A stretch of 62,620 nucleotides of DNA from an uncultured Oscillospiraceae bacterium (lineage in GTDB: Bacteria; Bacillota; Clostridia; Oscillospirales; Oscillospiraceae). Shown one piece after another: positions 17,456 to 26,676 of this stretch (position 1 is its first letter; each line of letters begins with the position of its first letter). The DNA lies in the NCBI GenBank assembly GCA_947589225.1, contig CANQBC010000011.1:1-62620 (forward strand). The letters run 5' to 3'. The notes beneath the pieces were generated by a model. It saw only the letters and a program-made list of their open reading frames with translations. It was not told the origin of the DNA and ran no database searches. Position numbers and translations under genes: made by a program.

Positions 17456-19477
17456 CTGATTGATCTGAACAGAAAATCCCGCCGCCCGGATATCGGGTTT
17501 TATATATTCATAATCGTCATACTCGTGGCGGCGATCTACCTTCTCAGCTCACCCGACGACAAGGCCACCGGCATTGAGTATTCGGAGATGCGCGACCAAT
17601 TTATCAAGGAGAACGTACAGTATTTCTCCATCGAGGACGGGGTCGTATACATGGATCTCAAGACCTCCATGGACGATGTCTCCGGTAAAAGCGTTTACCA
17701 CAAGCTCATGAGCGTGTCAATATTCTGGGATGACTTGGGCGACCTGATCGCCGACCAGGAGGAACGCGGGATATTGAAGTTCAACCTGGAGCCCGTGTAT
17801 GAGACGCCCTGGTGGGTGACTATCATCCCCTATGTCATTATCATGATCGTCATGGTCATCGTCTGGTATGTGATGATGAACCGCATGGGAGCGGGCGGAG
17901 GCGGCGGCAACGGCGCCGGTCGCTTCGGTCACGCCAGGACGCGTCTGGCCTCCGATGAGAAGAAGAAGGTGACCTTTGCCGATGTGGCGGGCGCCGACGA
18001 GGAGAAAGCCGAGCTTGAGGAGATCGTCGACTTTCTGAAGGATCCCCACAAATATACGGCTCTGGGCGCTCGTATTCCCAAAGGCGTGCTCCTTGTGGGG
18101 CCTCCGGGAACCGGTAAGACCCTTCTGGCCAAAGCCGTGGCTGGTGAGGCAAACGTCCAGTTCCTCTCCATTTCCGGTTCCGATTTCGTTGAGCTCTATG
18201 TCGGTGTGGGCGCTTCCCGTGTGCGCGACCTCTTTGATCAGGCCAAAAAGCTCTCCCCCGCCATCATTTTCATCGACGAGATCGACGCAGTGGGCCGTCA
18301 ACGCGGCTCCGGCCTTGGCGGCGGGCACGACGAGCGCGAGCAGACGCTGAACCAGCTCCTGGTGGAGATGGACGGCTTTAACACCAATGAGGGCGTCATC
18401 GTCATGGCGGCCACCAACCGGGCCGACATTCTCGACTCCGCGCTGCTCCGTCCCGGACGGTTCGACAGACAGGTATTCGTAGGTGTGCCCGACGTAAAGG
18501 GGCGCGAGGCCATTTTGAAGATACACTCCCGGGGCAAGTCCCTCGGCGACGACGTGGATCTCGGCAGCATCGCCCGCGGAACGCCCGGCTTTACAGGCGC
18601 GGATCTTGAAAACGTCATGAACGAGGCCGCGCTTCTGGCCGCCCGCAATAACAGACCGTTTATCACCATGTCCGATGTGGACGAGGCCATTTTGAAGGTT
18701 CAGATGGGCCCGGAGAAGAAGTCCCGGAAGATGTCGGACAAGGCCAGAAGGCTCACCGCCTATCACGAGTCCGGCCACGCGGTCACAGGCATGTTCCTGG
18801 AGCACGCCGATCCCGTACACTATATCACCATCGTTCCCCGTGGCCAGGCCGGCGGCTACACGCTGTTCAGGCCCGAGGAGGATCTGGAAAATTACAAGTC
18901 GCGCTCCGAGATGTTTGAGGACATTGTCATGAGCCTGGGCGGGCGCATTGCCGAAAAGCTCTTTCTGGACGACATTTCCACCGGCGCCTCCGGGGACATC
19001 CAGTCCGCCACCAACATCGCCCGCAGCATGGTCACACGCTACGGAATGAGCGACAGGCTCGGCCCCATCAGCTACGACAGCTCCGACCATTCCATCTTCA
19101 TTGGACGCGACTTTGGCACCACCAAGTCCTACTCCGAGGAGACGGCCGCGATGATCGACGAGGAGGTCAAGCGCATCTTCGACGAGGCGGCCAAACGGTG
19201 TGAGGAGATCCTGACGGCCCACAGCGACATTGTAAAAACAAGCGCCGAGTACCTTTTGGAGCATGAGTCCATGACCGGCGCGCAGTTCAAATACCTCATT
19301 GAGCACGGCACCGTCCCCGCCCCCGAAGAGGTGGAACCGAAGCCCGCCGAGCCTGAGCCGGAGAACCCCATCATGCAGGAGATCCGCGCCAAGGCCCTTG
19401 AGGACGCGCGCCGCGCCGAAATGGAGGAGAAATCAAACTCCGACGGCAGTTGGAAGAACCCCTTTGACGAGGGTTAA
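17456..19477 (+). CDS. ftsH: ATP-dependent membrane zinc metalloprotease FtsH
   Basis: FtsH degrades membrane and regulatory proteins. The first membrane helix ([18 protein letters not shown]) lies upstream of the first conventional start (GTG 17525), so the gene must begin earlier. No ATG, GTG or TTG exists in frame there; a CTG at 17456, 6 nt after AAAGGA, or an ATT at 17459 is the likely start, giving [11 protein letters not shown]. The second membrane helix is at about 115-135. The AAA domain shows [22 protein letters not shown] and [20 protein letters not shown]. The zinc site is HESGHAV. The tail is Pro/Glu-rich. All catalytic residues are present. Confidence 0.95.
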   Translation: MIDLNRKSRRPDIGFYIFIIVILVAAIYLLSSPDDKATGIEYSEMRDQFIKENVQYFSIEDGVVYMDLKTSMDDVSGKSVYHKLMSVSIFWDDLGDLIADQEERGILKFNLEPVYETPWWVTIIPYVIIMIVMVIVWYVMMNRMGAGGGGGNGAGRFGHARTRLASDEKKKVTFADVAGADEEKAELEEIVDFLKDPHKYTALGARIPKGVLLVGPPGTGKTLLAKAVAGEANVQFLSISGSDFVELYVGVGASRVRDLFDQAKKLSPAIIFIDEIDAVGRQRGSGLGGGHDEREQTLNQLLVEMDGFNTNEGVIVMAATNRADILDSALLRPGRFDRQVFVGVPDVKGREAILKIHSRGKSLGDDVDLGSIARGTPGFTGADLENVMNEAALLAARNNRPFITMSDVDEAILKVQMGPEKKSRKMSDKARRLTAYHESGHAVTGMFLEHADPVHYITIVPRGQAGGYTLFRPEEDLENYKSRSEMFEDIVMSLGGRIAEKLFLDDISTGASGDIQSATNIARSMVTRYGMSDRLGPISYDSSDHSIFIGRDFGTTKSYSEETAAMIDEEVKRIFDEAAKRCEEILTAHSDIVKTSAEYLLEHESMTGAQFKYLIEHGTVPAPEEVEPKPAEPEPENPIMQEIRAKALEDARRAEMEEKSNSDGSWKNPFDEG

Positions 19478-19485
19478 TGCATATG

Positions 19486-19519
19486 TTTTCGGCGGACAGC
19501 TGCGACTGTCCGCCGAAAA
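19486..19519 (+). terminator. Long perfect hairpin downstream of ftsH
   Basis: A 14-bp perfect inverted repeat (TTTTCGGCGGACAG / CTGTCCGCCGAAAA) with a 6-nt loop sits 9 bp after the ftsH stop. The A/T-flanked GC stem could end transcription from either side; the converging racemase gene ends 85 bp further on. Confidence 0.75.
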
Positions 19520-19603
19520 ATGTTAATAAGAGAAATGCGCAGATAGATGGGCATTCGGAACACCTGGACTGTGATGGAACGAGCCGTAGCGGGCTTAACG
19601 TTT

Positions 19604-21724
19604 TCACAGCCCCTTTTTTATTGTCACGGGAAGGCGTGGGCCGAGGCGGGAGACAAGCTCGTTTGTGATGGTGCCGGCAAGGGCGGCGACGGTCTCCGCG
19701 CCGACCATCTCTCCCCCTTCGCTTCCTATGAGCGTGGCGGTATCGCCGGCCGCCACGCCGGGGAGGTCCGTCACGTCGAGCAGCATCATATCCATACATA
19801 TAAAGCCGACGACTTTGGCGCGCCCTCCGCGGATAAGCGCATGGCCGACTCCGTTCGATAAGGCCCTTGGATAGCCGTCGCCGTAGCCGATGGGCAGGAG
19901 GGCGACAACGCGGTCACGATCAGAAACGCCCTCGAGGCCGTAACCTACGCCCTCCCCCGCCGGGACCTCGCGGAGGGAAACCACGCGGGCTTTAAGGGAA
20001 AGGACCGGGCAAAGACGTGGGGCCAGAACGGTCCGCTCGCCGGGAGCGGATTGTATGCCATAGACGCCAAGACCTATGCGGACGTAGTCACCGTCAAAGC
20101 CGGGGTAGTTGAGCAGGCCGTAGGTGCTGTCGATGTGGACGGCGGGACGTTTTCCAAAAGAGGATATGAGCTTCATCGCGCTCTCAAAGCGCTCTGTCTG
20201 AAGGGCGGTAAAGCCGGCGGCACTCCCCTCCCGGCTCTCGGAACAGGCAAGATGGGTGAATACCCCGGTGACAGCAATATTCTTGAGCGCCATGATCTGG
20301 CCTATCGCCTCCGCATCGTCAAACGGCACGCCCAGTCGGTGCATACCCGTGTCCAGTTTTAAATGGGTATTCAGCTTAACATTCTGACGATCCAGAGCGC
20401 GGGCACTGGCAAGATCTGTGAGCGTCAGGGTGACACGGTACCTCTTTGCCTCCCGGGAGCGGAGTGGATCTGTGTGACCGAGGACGAGAATCTCCCCCCG
20501 AAGGCCGTATTTCCGCAAGGCTATGGCCTCGTCGATCGTCGCCGTGGCAAAGGCGTCAACGCCCATCCGTTCAAGCTCCGCGGCCACCTCAAAGGCCCCG
20601 TGCCCATACGCCTCCCGCTTTACCACCGCCATCAATCGTCCTTTGGGCGGCAGGAGCTTTTTAAGCTCGGTCAAATTATTCCGCAGAGCGTCCATGTCCA
20701 GCTCGATCCACGCGCGGCTCCGGGACGGATCCGGCGACGCGGGCGCGAAACGGCGAAATATGAGAGATGCGAAACCCGACACAACAAACGAGACGGCGCA
20801 CACCGCCAGAAAGTGCAGGAGGTTGTTTTCAACAAGCGCTTCCCACATGCCGAAATGCCTTGCCGCCGCGCGGACGGAAAGTATGGCAAGCGGGTGTATT
20901 ATGTAAACAAGTAGGGCGAAGGTTCGAAGATCCCTTCTGCGCTTGCCACGGAATGAGGCGATCAGCGAGAAGAGGAATGCGGACACTGCGGGCAGAGACA
21001 GCGTCATAGCGTAGTTTTTCCCCCACCGCAGCCCCCTGAGCGCGACTGTTTCCCCCGCCATAAGCAACAGGGAGACGGCAAACAGGACCACTGTGGTCAG
21101 GCGGTTTGTCTCTTCCCTCCTGTCCCGGCACAGGCCGCCGAGCACAAAGAAAAGGGGCGCGAAAAAGAGGCCGTTTCGGGTCCTGTCCATGATTTGGAGA
21201 AGCACGTTGAACGGCGGGACGGTATTGATGCCCACAATGGTGTCGCCGAAAAAACCGGCGAGGTAAAGCGCGCCGGCAATGGCCAGCGCCCCGGGGTAGT
21301 CACACCGGCGCACGAGTTGATACGCGATCGCGCACCCCAGCATGGCCGCCGGAAGGTACCAGAGGTGATAGAACGTGCCGTCAAAAACGATATCGCGGAC
21401 AAGTTCCGAAAGCCAGCCTGTCCCCGCGAAGTATCCGTTTCGAATAATCACAGGCAGATAGAGAAGTGTGGAGAAAAGATACCAGAGGGCGGCGCGTTTT
21501 TCAAATTTGAGGAGCCGCGACATGTCCTTCGTGTACCGTGTGACGGTAAAATAGCCGCTTGTCATGAAGAAAAAGGGTACCGCAAGGCGCGAAAGGATAT
21601 TTACAAGGATGAAATTGGCGTCCTCGCTCACGTCCAGGAGCGGCTGTGTGTGGATGGCGACCACGAGGACCGCCGCCAGCGGGCGAAAAAGGTCGATACC
21701 GGCCCGATCATGCGTCCTTCTCAT
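19604..21724 (-). CDS. vanT: VanT-like membrane serine/alanine racemase
   Basis: The 706-residue protein is a fusion. Residues 1-335 are an acyltransferase-3-like membrane domain with about ten helices (DLFRPLAAVLVVAIHTQPLL, then FFFMTSGYFTVTRY). Residues 340-706 are a PLP-dependent alanine racemase (ELDMDALRNNLTELKKLL, KREAYGHGAFEVAAELERMG, RIGLGVYGIQS, CMDMMLLDVTDLPGVAAGD). This is the architecture of VanT, which supplies D-serine in VanC/E/G-type glycopeptide resistance. The lysine that binds PLP is in AVVKREAYGHG. It overlaps the ligase gene by 4 bases (ATGA). No VanXY or VanRS gene is nearby, so resistance itself is not established. Confidence 0.85.
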   Translation of the reverse strand: MRRTHDRAGIDLFRPLAAVLVVAIHTQPLLDVSEDANFILVNILSRLAVPFFFMTSGYFTVTRYTKDMSRLLKFEKRAALWYLFSTLLYLPVIIRNGYFAGTGWLSELVRDIVFDGTFYHLWYLPAAMLGCAIAYQLVRRCDYPGALAIAGALYLAGFFGDTIVGINTVPPFNVLLQIMDRTRNGLFFAPLFFVLGGLCRDRREETNRLTTVVLFAVSLLLMAGETVALRGLRWGKNYAMTLSLPAVSAFLFSLIASFRGKRRRDLRTFALLVYIIHPLAILSVRAAARHFGMWEALVENNLLHFLAVCAVSFVVSGFASLIFRRFAPASPDPSRSRAWIELDMDALRNNLTELKKLLPPKGRLMAVVKREAYGHGAFEVAAELERMGVDAFATATIDEAIALRKYGLRGEILVLGHTDPLRSREAKRYRVTLTLTDLASARALDRQNVKLNTHLKLDTGMHRLGVPFDDAEAIGQIMALKNIAVTGVFTHLACSESREGSAAGFTALQTERFESAMKLISSFGKRPAVHIDSTYGLLNYPGFDGDYVRIGLGVYGIQSAPGERTVLAPRLCPVLSLKARVVSLREVPAGEGVGYGLEGVSDRDRVVALLPIGYGDGYPRALSNGVGHALIRGGRAKVVGFICMDMMLLDVTDLPGVAAGDTATLIGSEGGEMVGAETVAALAGTITNELVSRLGPRLPVTIKKGL

Positions 21725-22764
21725 ACATACTGCCCCAGGATGAGGTCAAGGGCGTCGGGAAGCTCTATACCGGCCGCGCGCATCATGGCGGGGAATCGGC
21801 TGTGGGAGGTGAGCCCCGGGATCGTGTTGACCTCGTTAAATACGACCTCCCCGCCGGGGGTCAGGAACATGTCCACTCTGGCAAAACCGGAGCAGTCAAG
21901 GGCGCGGTAGATCGTTTCGGCGGCTCTGATCACGCGCGTCTCCGTCTCACGATCCACACGGGCAGGGGTGTGAATGACGGCGCTTCCGTCGGTGTATTTG
22001 TTATCAAAGTCAAAAAAGCCCCCCGCAAGCTCTATCTCGTCCACCCGGCCCGTTATGAGCCTGTCCCTTCCGATAACGGCGCACCCCACCTCGAAGCCGG
22101 GGACAGCCTGCTCCACGGTCACGGTATCATCGTATCTCGCCGCCTCGTCCACCGCGGAGGGGAGCGCGCTCTCCCCCGCCGCCCTTGTGATGCCGAAGGA
22201 GGAGCCCGCGCGGAGGGGCTTTACAAAGACGGGGAATGTGAGCGTATCAAGGACGCGCCGCTCCCCCTCCTCCCTGTCGCGGACGTGAAAGGTAACGGCG
22301 GCCGGAACACGGATTCCTGTATCCCTCACCAAGCGGTGGGCTCTGTCCTTGTCCATGCACAACGCCGACGCCAGCGTGCCGCATCCCACCACCGTGAGGC
22401 CGGCAAGCTCCAGCATGCCCTGCACGGTGCCGTCCTCGCCGTTTTTGCCGTGAAGAACCGGAAACACCAGATCCACCGGCACACGCCGAAGGCCGCCCCG
22501 GCGGAGCTCAAAAAAGCCTTTCTCCGATCGGCTCAGGGATACGGTCACCGGGACGAGGTGGACGCGATCCGCCCACCATTCATCCTTTTCCAGAAGCTCC
22601 GCGGGCCCTGTGTATCTGTACCAATCACCATCGCCGGTTATTCCGATCGGTATAACATCATATTTGTCCCTGTTTATGTTATCGATTACCGCCGCGGCGG
22701 ATCGAAGGGACACAGCGTACTCGCTGGACTCGCCTCCAAAGAGTATCGCAACTGTCTTTTTCAC
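21721..22764 (-). CDS. vanG: D-alanine-D-serine/alanine ligase, VanG-like
   Basis: This 347-residue ATP-grasp ligase makes a D-Ala-D-X dipeptide for peptidoglycan precursors. Motifs are VAILFGGESSEYAVSLRSAA, LVFPVLHGKNGEDGTVQGML, VKPLRAGSSFGITRA, FFDFDNKYTDGSAV (omega loop) and VVFNEVNTIPGLTSHSRFPA. The overall pattern, with IGITGDGDWYRYTGPAEL, is closer to VanG-type D-Ala-D-Ser ligases than to housekeeping Ddl. Coupling to a VanT-like racemase supports D-Ser as substrate. The GTG at 22764 follows GAGGTGAT and begins the conserved VKKTVAILFGG. Ddl activity cannot be ruled out. Confidence 0.8.
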   Translation of the reverse strand: MKKTVAILFGGESSEYAVSLRSAAAVIDNINRDKYDVIPIGITGDGDWYRYTGPAELLEKDEWWADRVHLVPVTVSLSRSEKGFFELRRGGLRRVPVDLVFPVLHGKNGEDGTVQGMLELAGLTVVGCGTLASALCMDKDRAHRLVRDTGIRVPAAVTFHVRDREEGERRVLDTLTFPVFVKPLRAGSSFGITRAAGESALPSAVDEAARYDDTVTVEQAVPGFEVGCAVIGRDRLITGRVDEIELAGGFFDFDNKYTDGSAVIHTPARVDRETETRVIRAAETIYRALDCSGFARVDMFLTPGGEVVFNEVNTIPGLTSHSRFPAMMRAAGIELPDALDLILGQYV

Positions 22765-22921
22765 GGCGATCACCTCAATATGAGGCTAACTCTTTTATGT
22801 ATCAAATCGGCAAACTGACTGTATCAAAGGGGCATAGAAAGATTTAAGATGTCGCATTTTGTTCCACAACGTTTTCCTACCGGCTTTTCCGGGAACAACC
22901 GGCCATGGCCGAATACCGCGC

Positions 22922-22958
22922 TTTAAAACGAAAAGGACGGATCCCATAAGACCCGTCC
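22922..22958 (-). terminator. Rho-independent terminator of lysA
   Basis: On the minus strand a GGACGG...CCGTCC stem (22935-22958) is followed by TTTTCGTTTT, 33 bp beyond the lysA stop. Confidence 0.8.
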
Positions 22959-22990
22959 CTCTCTATCTATTTATGCGGAAGCTCAAAAGA

Positions 22991-24229
22991 TCACCACATC
23001 ACCGTGGCAAAGTAGTCGTCCGGAGTCTCGGCCCTCCTGATAAGCTCGGTGGTGCCGTCCTCCCTCAAAAGCACCTCGGCGCTTCTGAGCTTGCCGTTGT
23101 AATTATACCCCATGGCGTGGCCATGGGCGCCGGTGTCGTGGATGACCAGGAGGTCGCCGGTGTCGATCTCGGGAAGCTCCCGGTCGATGGCGAATTTGTC
23201 GTTATTTTCGCACAGGCTCCCCACCACGTCGTAGAGGTGATCGTGGGGCGCGTCCTCCTTGCCCAGGACGGTGATGTGGTGGTAGGCGCCGTACATGGCG
23301 GGACGCATCAGATTGCAGGCGCAGGCGTCCACGCCGATGTATTCCTTGTAGATGTGCTTTTCGTGGATTGCCCGGGTGAGCAGGCACCCGTAAGGCCCAA
23401 GCATATAACGGCCGAGCTCCGTGAAGATCTTCACGTCCCCCAGCCCCGCGGGAACCAGGATCTCGTTATACGCCTCCCGGACGCCGTTGGCGATAAGCTC
23501 GATATTCGGCGCGGTCTGGTCGGGGTAGTACGGGATGCCGATGCCGCCGGAGAGGTTCACAAACTCGATGTGCGCGCCGGTGGCCTCGTGAAGCTCCACC
23601 GCAAGCTGGAAAAGCTGACGGGCCATCATGGGGTAATACTCATTAAAGGTGGCGTTGGAGACCAGAAAGGCGTGGATGCCGAAATCCTTCGCGCCGAGAG
23701 CGAGAAGATCCCGGTAGGCGCTCTTCATCTGCCCTCTTGTCATGCCGTACTTGGCGTCCCGGGGGTTGTCCATGATCTGGTTGGCCACGGAGAATACGCC
23801 GCCGGGGTTGAAGCGGCAGCAGATGGACTCGGGGATGCCGCAGATGTCGTTCAGGAATTTGACGTGGGTGTAGTCGTCAAGGTTGATGTACGCCCCCAGC
23901 TCCCGGGCCTTCTTCATATCGGCGGCCGGAGTCTCATTGGAGGAAAACATGATGTCGTGGCCGGAAAAGCCGCAGCGCTCGCTCATCATCAGCTCCGTAA
24001 GGCTGGAGCAATCGACGCCGCAGCCCTCCTCCTTCAGGATCTTCAGGATCCTCGGCGTGGGGGTGGCCTTGACGGCGAAATACTCCCTATAACCGGGGTT
24101 CCAGGAAAACGCTTTATTGAGACGGCGGGCATTCTCACGGATGCCGCGCTCGTCGTAGATATGTATGGGAGTGCCATATTCTCTGGCGATCTCCTCGAAC
24201 GTATCCTTTGAAGCAAAGGTTTTCTTCAT
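22991..24229 (-). CDS. lysA: Diaminopimelate decarboxylase
   Basis: LysA removes CO2 from meso-diaminopimelate to make lysine, using PLP. The protein of about 412 residues shows the fold III decarboxylase signature: EYFAVKATPTPRILKILKEE with the PLP lysine, GCGVDCSSLTELMMSERCGF, VNLSGGIGIPYYP, TELGRYMLGPYGCLL and GAHGHAMGYNYNGKLRSAEV. ATG 24229 is listed; a TTG one codon upstream is also possible after GGAGGG. It stands alone between two terminator/promoter regions and is divergent from the permease gene. No lysine riboswitch fits in the short leader. Confidence 0.9.
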   Translation of the reverse strand: MKKTFASKDTFEEIAREYGTPIHIYDERGIRENARRLNKAFSWNPGYREYFAVKATPTPRILKILKEEGCGVDCSSLTELMMSERCGFSGHDIMFSSNETPAADMKKARELGAYINLDDYTHVKFLNDICGIPESICCRFNPGGVFSVANQIMDNPRDAKYGMTRGQMKSAYRDLLALGAKDFGIHAFLVSNATFNEYYPMMARQLFQLAVELHEATGAHIEFVNLSGGIGIPYYPDQTAPNIELIANGVREAYNEILVPAGLGDVKIFTELGRYMLGPYGCLLTRAIHEKHIYKEYIGVDACACNLMRPAMYGAYHHITVLGKEDAPHDHLYDVVGSLCENNDKFAIDRELPEIDTGDLLVIHDTGAHGHAMGYNYNGKLRSAEVLLREDGTTELIRRAETPDDYFATVMW

Positions 24230-24262
24230 CAAACTAACCCTCCAAAGTGAAAATACATCATT

Positions 24263-24291
24263 ATTTTAATACATTTCGTACGGTATTGCAA
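24263..24291 (-). promoter_or_regulatory. Promoter of lysA
   Basis: On the minus strand TTGCAA (24286-24291) and TAAAAT (24263-24268) are separated by 17 bp, about 35 bp ahead of the lysA start. Confidence 0.65.
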
Positions 24292-24385
24292 CCTTTTGAG
24301 TCAAATAATATTATACTTATTTTCGTTATTGTATATGACCTTTTTTATCCTTTTCGACAAAAATAGTCATGTTTGGACGATTTAC

Positions 24386-24415
24386 TTGACACGGGCGCGA
24401 AAACGGTGCTATATT
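24386..24415 (+). promoter_or_regulatory. Promoter of the nucleobase permease
   Basis: A consensus TTGACA (24386-24391) and TATATT (24410-24415) are separated by 18 bp, 40 bp ahead of the permease ATG. Confidence 0.75.
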
Positions 24416-24455
24416 TTCCACAGCGAAATCATAAAAATTTACAGGGGGTACAAGA

Positions 24456-25799
24456 ATGAATCTGACTTACAACATCAAGGACAAGCCCGGCTTTGGCAAG
24501 ACCCTGGTTTTCGCGCTCCAGCAGCTGCTGGCCATCATGGCGGCCACCATCGCGGTGCCCAGCATCGTGGGCAACGGCATGAGCCAGACCGCCGCCCTCT
24601 TCGGCGCGGGTGTGGGCACGCTTGTGTATCTGTGCTTCACCAAGTTCAAAAGCCCCGTGTTCCTGGGAAGCTCCTTCGCGTTCCTGGGCTCCATGTCCGC
24701 GGCCTTCGCCGGGGCGGCCTCCGTTGAGATCGGCTACGCCGGACTCGTCATCGGCGCGCTGATTGCCGGCCTTGTGTACGTGGTCATCGCCCTGGTCATC
24801 AAGGCCGTGGGCGTCCGCTGGATCGACAAGCTGATGCCTCCCGTCATCATCGGGCCCACCGTCGCCATCATCGGACTGAGCCTTGCCGGCAACGCCGTGG
24901 GCGATCTCATGGGCGCCTCCGGCGCCGTGGCCGCCGGGGCCTCCACCTACGTGTGCATCCTCTGCGGGCTTGTGACCCTGGCCGTCACCATGGTCTGCTC
25001 CGTCTACGGCAAAAAGATGGTCAAGATGATCCCCTTCATCATCGGCATTCTGGCCGGGTACGCCGTGGCCCTGTGCTTCACCCTCATCGGCAACGCCACC
25101 CAGAACGCCGCCCTCCAGATCATTGACTTTAGCAAGTTCTCCCAGATGACCTGGGTTCCCGACTTCACCTTCCTGAAGGCCGGCAAGGGCCTCAAGGGCG
25201 TCACCGGAACCTATCTTGCCACCCTGGCCGTGGCCTACGCCCCCGTGGCCTTCGTGGTCTTTGCCGAGCACATCGCCGACCACAAGAACCTTTCCTCCAT
25301 CATCGGCCAGGACCTGCTCAAGGATCCCGGCCTTGCCAACACCCTGCTGGGTGACGGCGTGGGCTCCATGGCGGGCGCCATCTTCGGCGGCTGCCCCAAC
25401 ACCACCTACGGCGAGAGCGTGGGGTGCGTCGCCATCTCCGGCAACGCCTCCGTCATCACCATCCTCTACACCGCCGTTCTCGCCATGGTCATCAGCTTCT
25501 TCGGGCCCTTCGCCACCTTCCTGGCCTCCATCCCCAGCTGCGTCATGGGCGGTGTGTGCATCGCCCTCTACGGCTTCATCGCCGTCTCCGGCCTTAAGAT
25601 GATCCAGGGCGTGGATCTCAATGACAACCACAACCTCTTCGTTGTCTCCGTCATCCTCATCGCCGGCGTGGGCGGCATGGCCGTCTCCTTCGGAAAGGTC
25701 ACCGTCACCGAGGTCGCCTGCGCCCTGATCCTGGGCATTCTCACCAACGTCCTGCTTTCCGGGAAGAAGAAGGATTCCGCGCCCAAGGCAAAAAAATAA
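24456..25799 (+). CDS. Nucleobase:cation symporter, UraA/NCS2 family
   Basis: The 447-residue membrane protein has about 12-14 hydrophobic helices and NCS2 motifs: LQQLLAIMAATIAVPSIVGN at the start, the MPPVIIGPTVAIIGLSLAGN helix, AEHIADHKNLSSIIGQDLL with the substrate-binding Glu, and GGCPNTTYGESVGCVAISGN, the family signature with the second conserved Glu. NTTYGE is typical of uracil permeases rather than xanthine carriers, so uracil is the likely substrate. It stands alone with its own promoter and terminator. No PyrR or purine riboswitch leader was seen in the 40-nt leader. Confidence 0.9.
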   Translation: MNLTYNIKDKPGFGKTLVFALQQLLAIMAATIAVPSIVGNGMSQTAALFGAGVGTLVYLCFTKFKSPVFLGSSFAFLGSMSAAFAGAASVEIGYAGLVIGALIAGLVYVVIALVIKAVGVRWIDKLMPPVIIGPTVAIIGLSLAGNAVGDLMGASGAVAAGASTYVCILCGLVTLAVTMVCSVYGKKMVKMIPFIIGILAGYAVALCFTLIGNATQNAALQIIDFSKFSQMTWVPDFTFLKAGKGLKGVTGTYLATLAVAYAPVAFVVFAEHIADHKNLSSIIGQDLLKDPGLANTLLGDGVGSMAGAIFGGCPNTTYGESVGCVAISGNASVITILYTAVLAMVISFFGPFATFLASIPSCVMGGVCIALYGFIAVSGLKMIQGVDLNDNHNLFVVSVILIAGVGGMAVSFGKVTVTEVACALILGILTNVLLSGKKKDSAPKAKK

Positions 25800-25812
25800 G
25801 CTTTTCTCGATC

Positions 25813-25840
25813 ATCCCCCCGGTAACCCGGGGGGATTTGT
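25813..25840 (+). terminator. Terminator after the nucleobase permease
   Basis: A 10-bp perfect stem (ATCCCCCCGG / CCGGGGGGAT) with loop TAAC is followed by a weak T-rich tract (TTGTTG), 13 bp after the permease stop. Confidence 0.75.
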
Positions 25841-25893
25841 TGCATCAACGCACCTGTAAGCCCCCCCATCGGATCTACGGGAGATTTTTCTGT

Positions 25894-26676
25894 TCAAAAA
25901 AGCTCGTCAAGAAGCGTGAAGTACCTGATTTTCTCTCTGTCCGGGCGAATGCCCAAATATTCAAAGAGCGCGTCGGCGTCATAGCCGGGGCAGGCGCGGC
26001 CGTGACAGCCGTCGGTGTTGTCGTGTAAGCTTCGACGGGCAATGGCAAGATCGCGGTACGGATCCGCCACTCCCGCGCCGCCCAAGTCGATAAAGCCGCG
26101 TATTCTCCCATTCTCTGTGAAAATATTGGGAAGGCACATATCACCATGGGTAAAAGCGAGCTCCTGGGACGGCCGGTTTTTCTGGAGCCACGAGAGGAGA
26201 TGCTCCGGATCACGGAAGCCTCCCGGGCCAAAGGTCGCGGGGTCAACGTTATCCGTGTCGACCTCTCCCCTCTCCACACGCCTCCGGGCAATGGCAAGCT
26301 CCGTGTCAAGGTCGGCCATATATGGGCAGCCTGTATGATCAACGCTCCGAACCATCTCAAGGGCTTCGGCCAGAAGCCCGGTCAAGCGGGCGGGCTCCCG
26401 CACAACGGTCCTGTCGCACAGCATGAGCCCCGGAAGCCGCGTCATCAGCAGGAACCGATATCCGCCCTCGCTCTCGTCCGCCAGGATCTCTGGCACCGGC
26501 AGCCGGCCGCGAAGCCACCCCATTACGCCCGCCTCACGGCGGGCGTTTTCATCGTCCGGTGATATTTTCAGCACCATGTCCGGATAAAGCCGCACCCCGG
26601 CGCCGGACATGCCGATATTGTCCTCAGTGTACAGAGAGGCGCCGATCAGCTCCTGTATCCTTTTCGGGATCGTCAA
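25894..26676 (-). CDS. APH(3')-like aminoglycoside phosphotransferase family kinase
   Basis: The 260-residue protein has the kinase fold of the APH(3') family: a nucleotide loop (DNIGMSGAGVRLY), LKISPDDENARREAGVMGWL around the ATP-binding Lys, the catalytic loop LAFTHGDMCLPNIF (HGDxxxxN) and the metal motif RGFIDLGGAGVADPYRDLA. These match APH(3')-type enzymes that phosphorylate kanamycin-like drugs. Length fits APH(3') (about 264). Translation starts at a TTG that overlaps the recG stop (TTGA), so it is the second gene of a recG operon. Resistance is plausible but the native substrate could be something else. Confidence 0.75.
   Translation of the reverse strand: MTIPKRIQELIGASLYTEDNIGMSGAGVRLYPDMVLKISPDDENARREAGVMGWLRGRLPVPEILADESEGGYRFLLMTRLPGLMLCDRTVVREPARLTGLLAEALEMVRSVDHTGCPYMADLDTELAIARRRVERGEVDTDNVDPATFGPGGFRDPEHLLSWLQKNRPSQELAFTHGDMCLPNIFTENGRIRGFIDLGGAGVADPYRDLAIARRSLHDNTDGCHGRACPGYDADALFEYLGIRPDREKIRYFTLLDELF

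Noticed and set aside
17717-19306. 529-codon minus-strand open frame opposite ftsH
   Set aside because: Covers the conserved FtsH gene in antisense and has no recognisable motif or ribosome binding site.
24230-24455. Riboswitch upstream of lysA or the permease
   Set aside because: The leaders between promoter and start are only about 35-40 nt on each side, too short for a lysine or purine riboswitch.
24429-25814. 461-codon minus-strand open frame opposite the nucleobase permease
   Set aside because: Very rich in Gly, Asp, Glu and His, with no domain, typical of a shadow of a GC-rich membrane gene. The plus-strand permease is clear.
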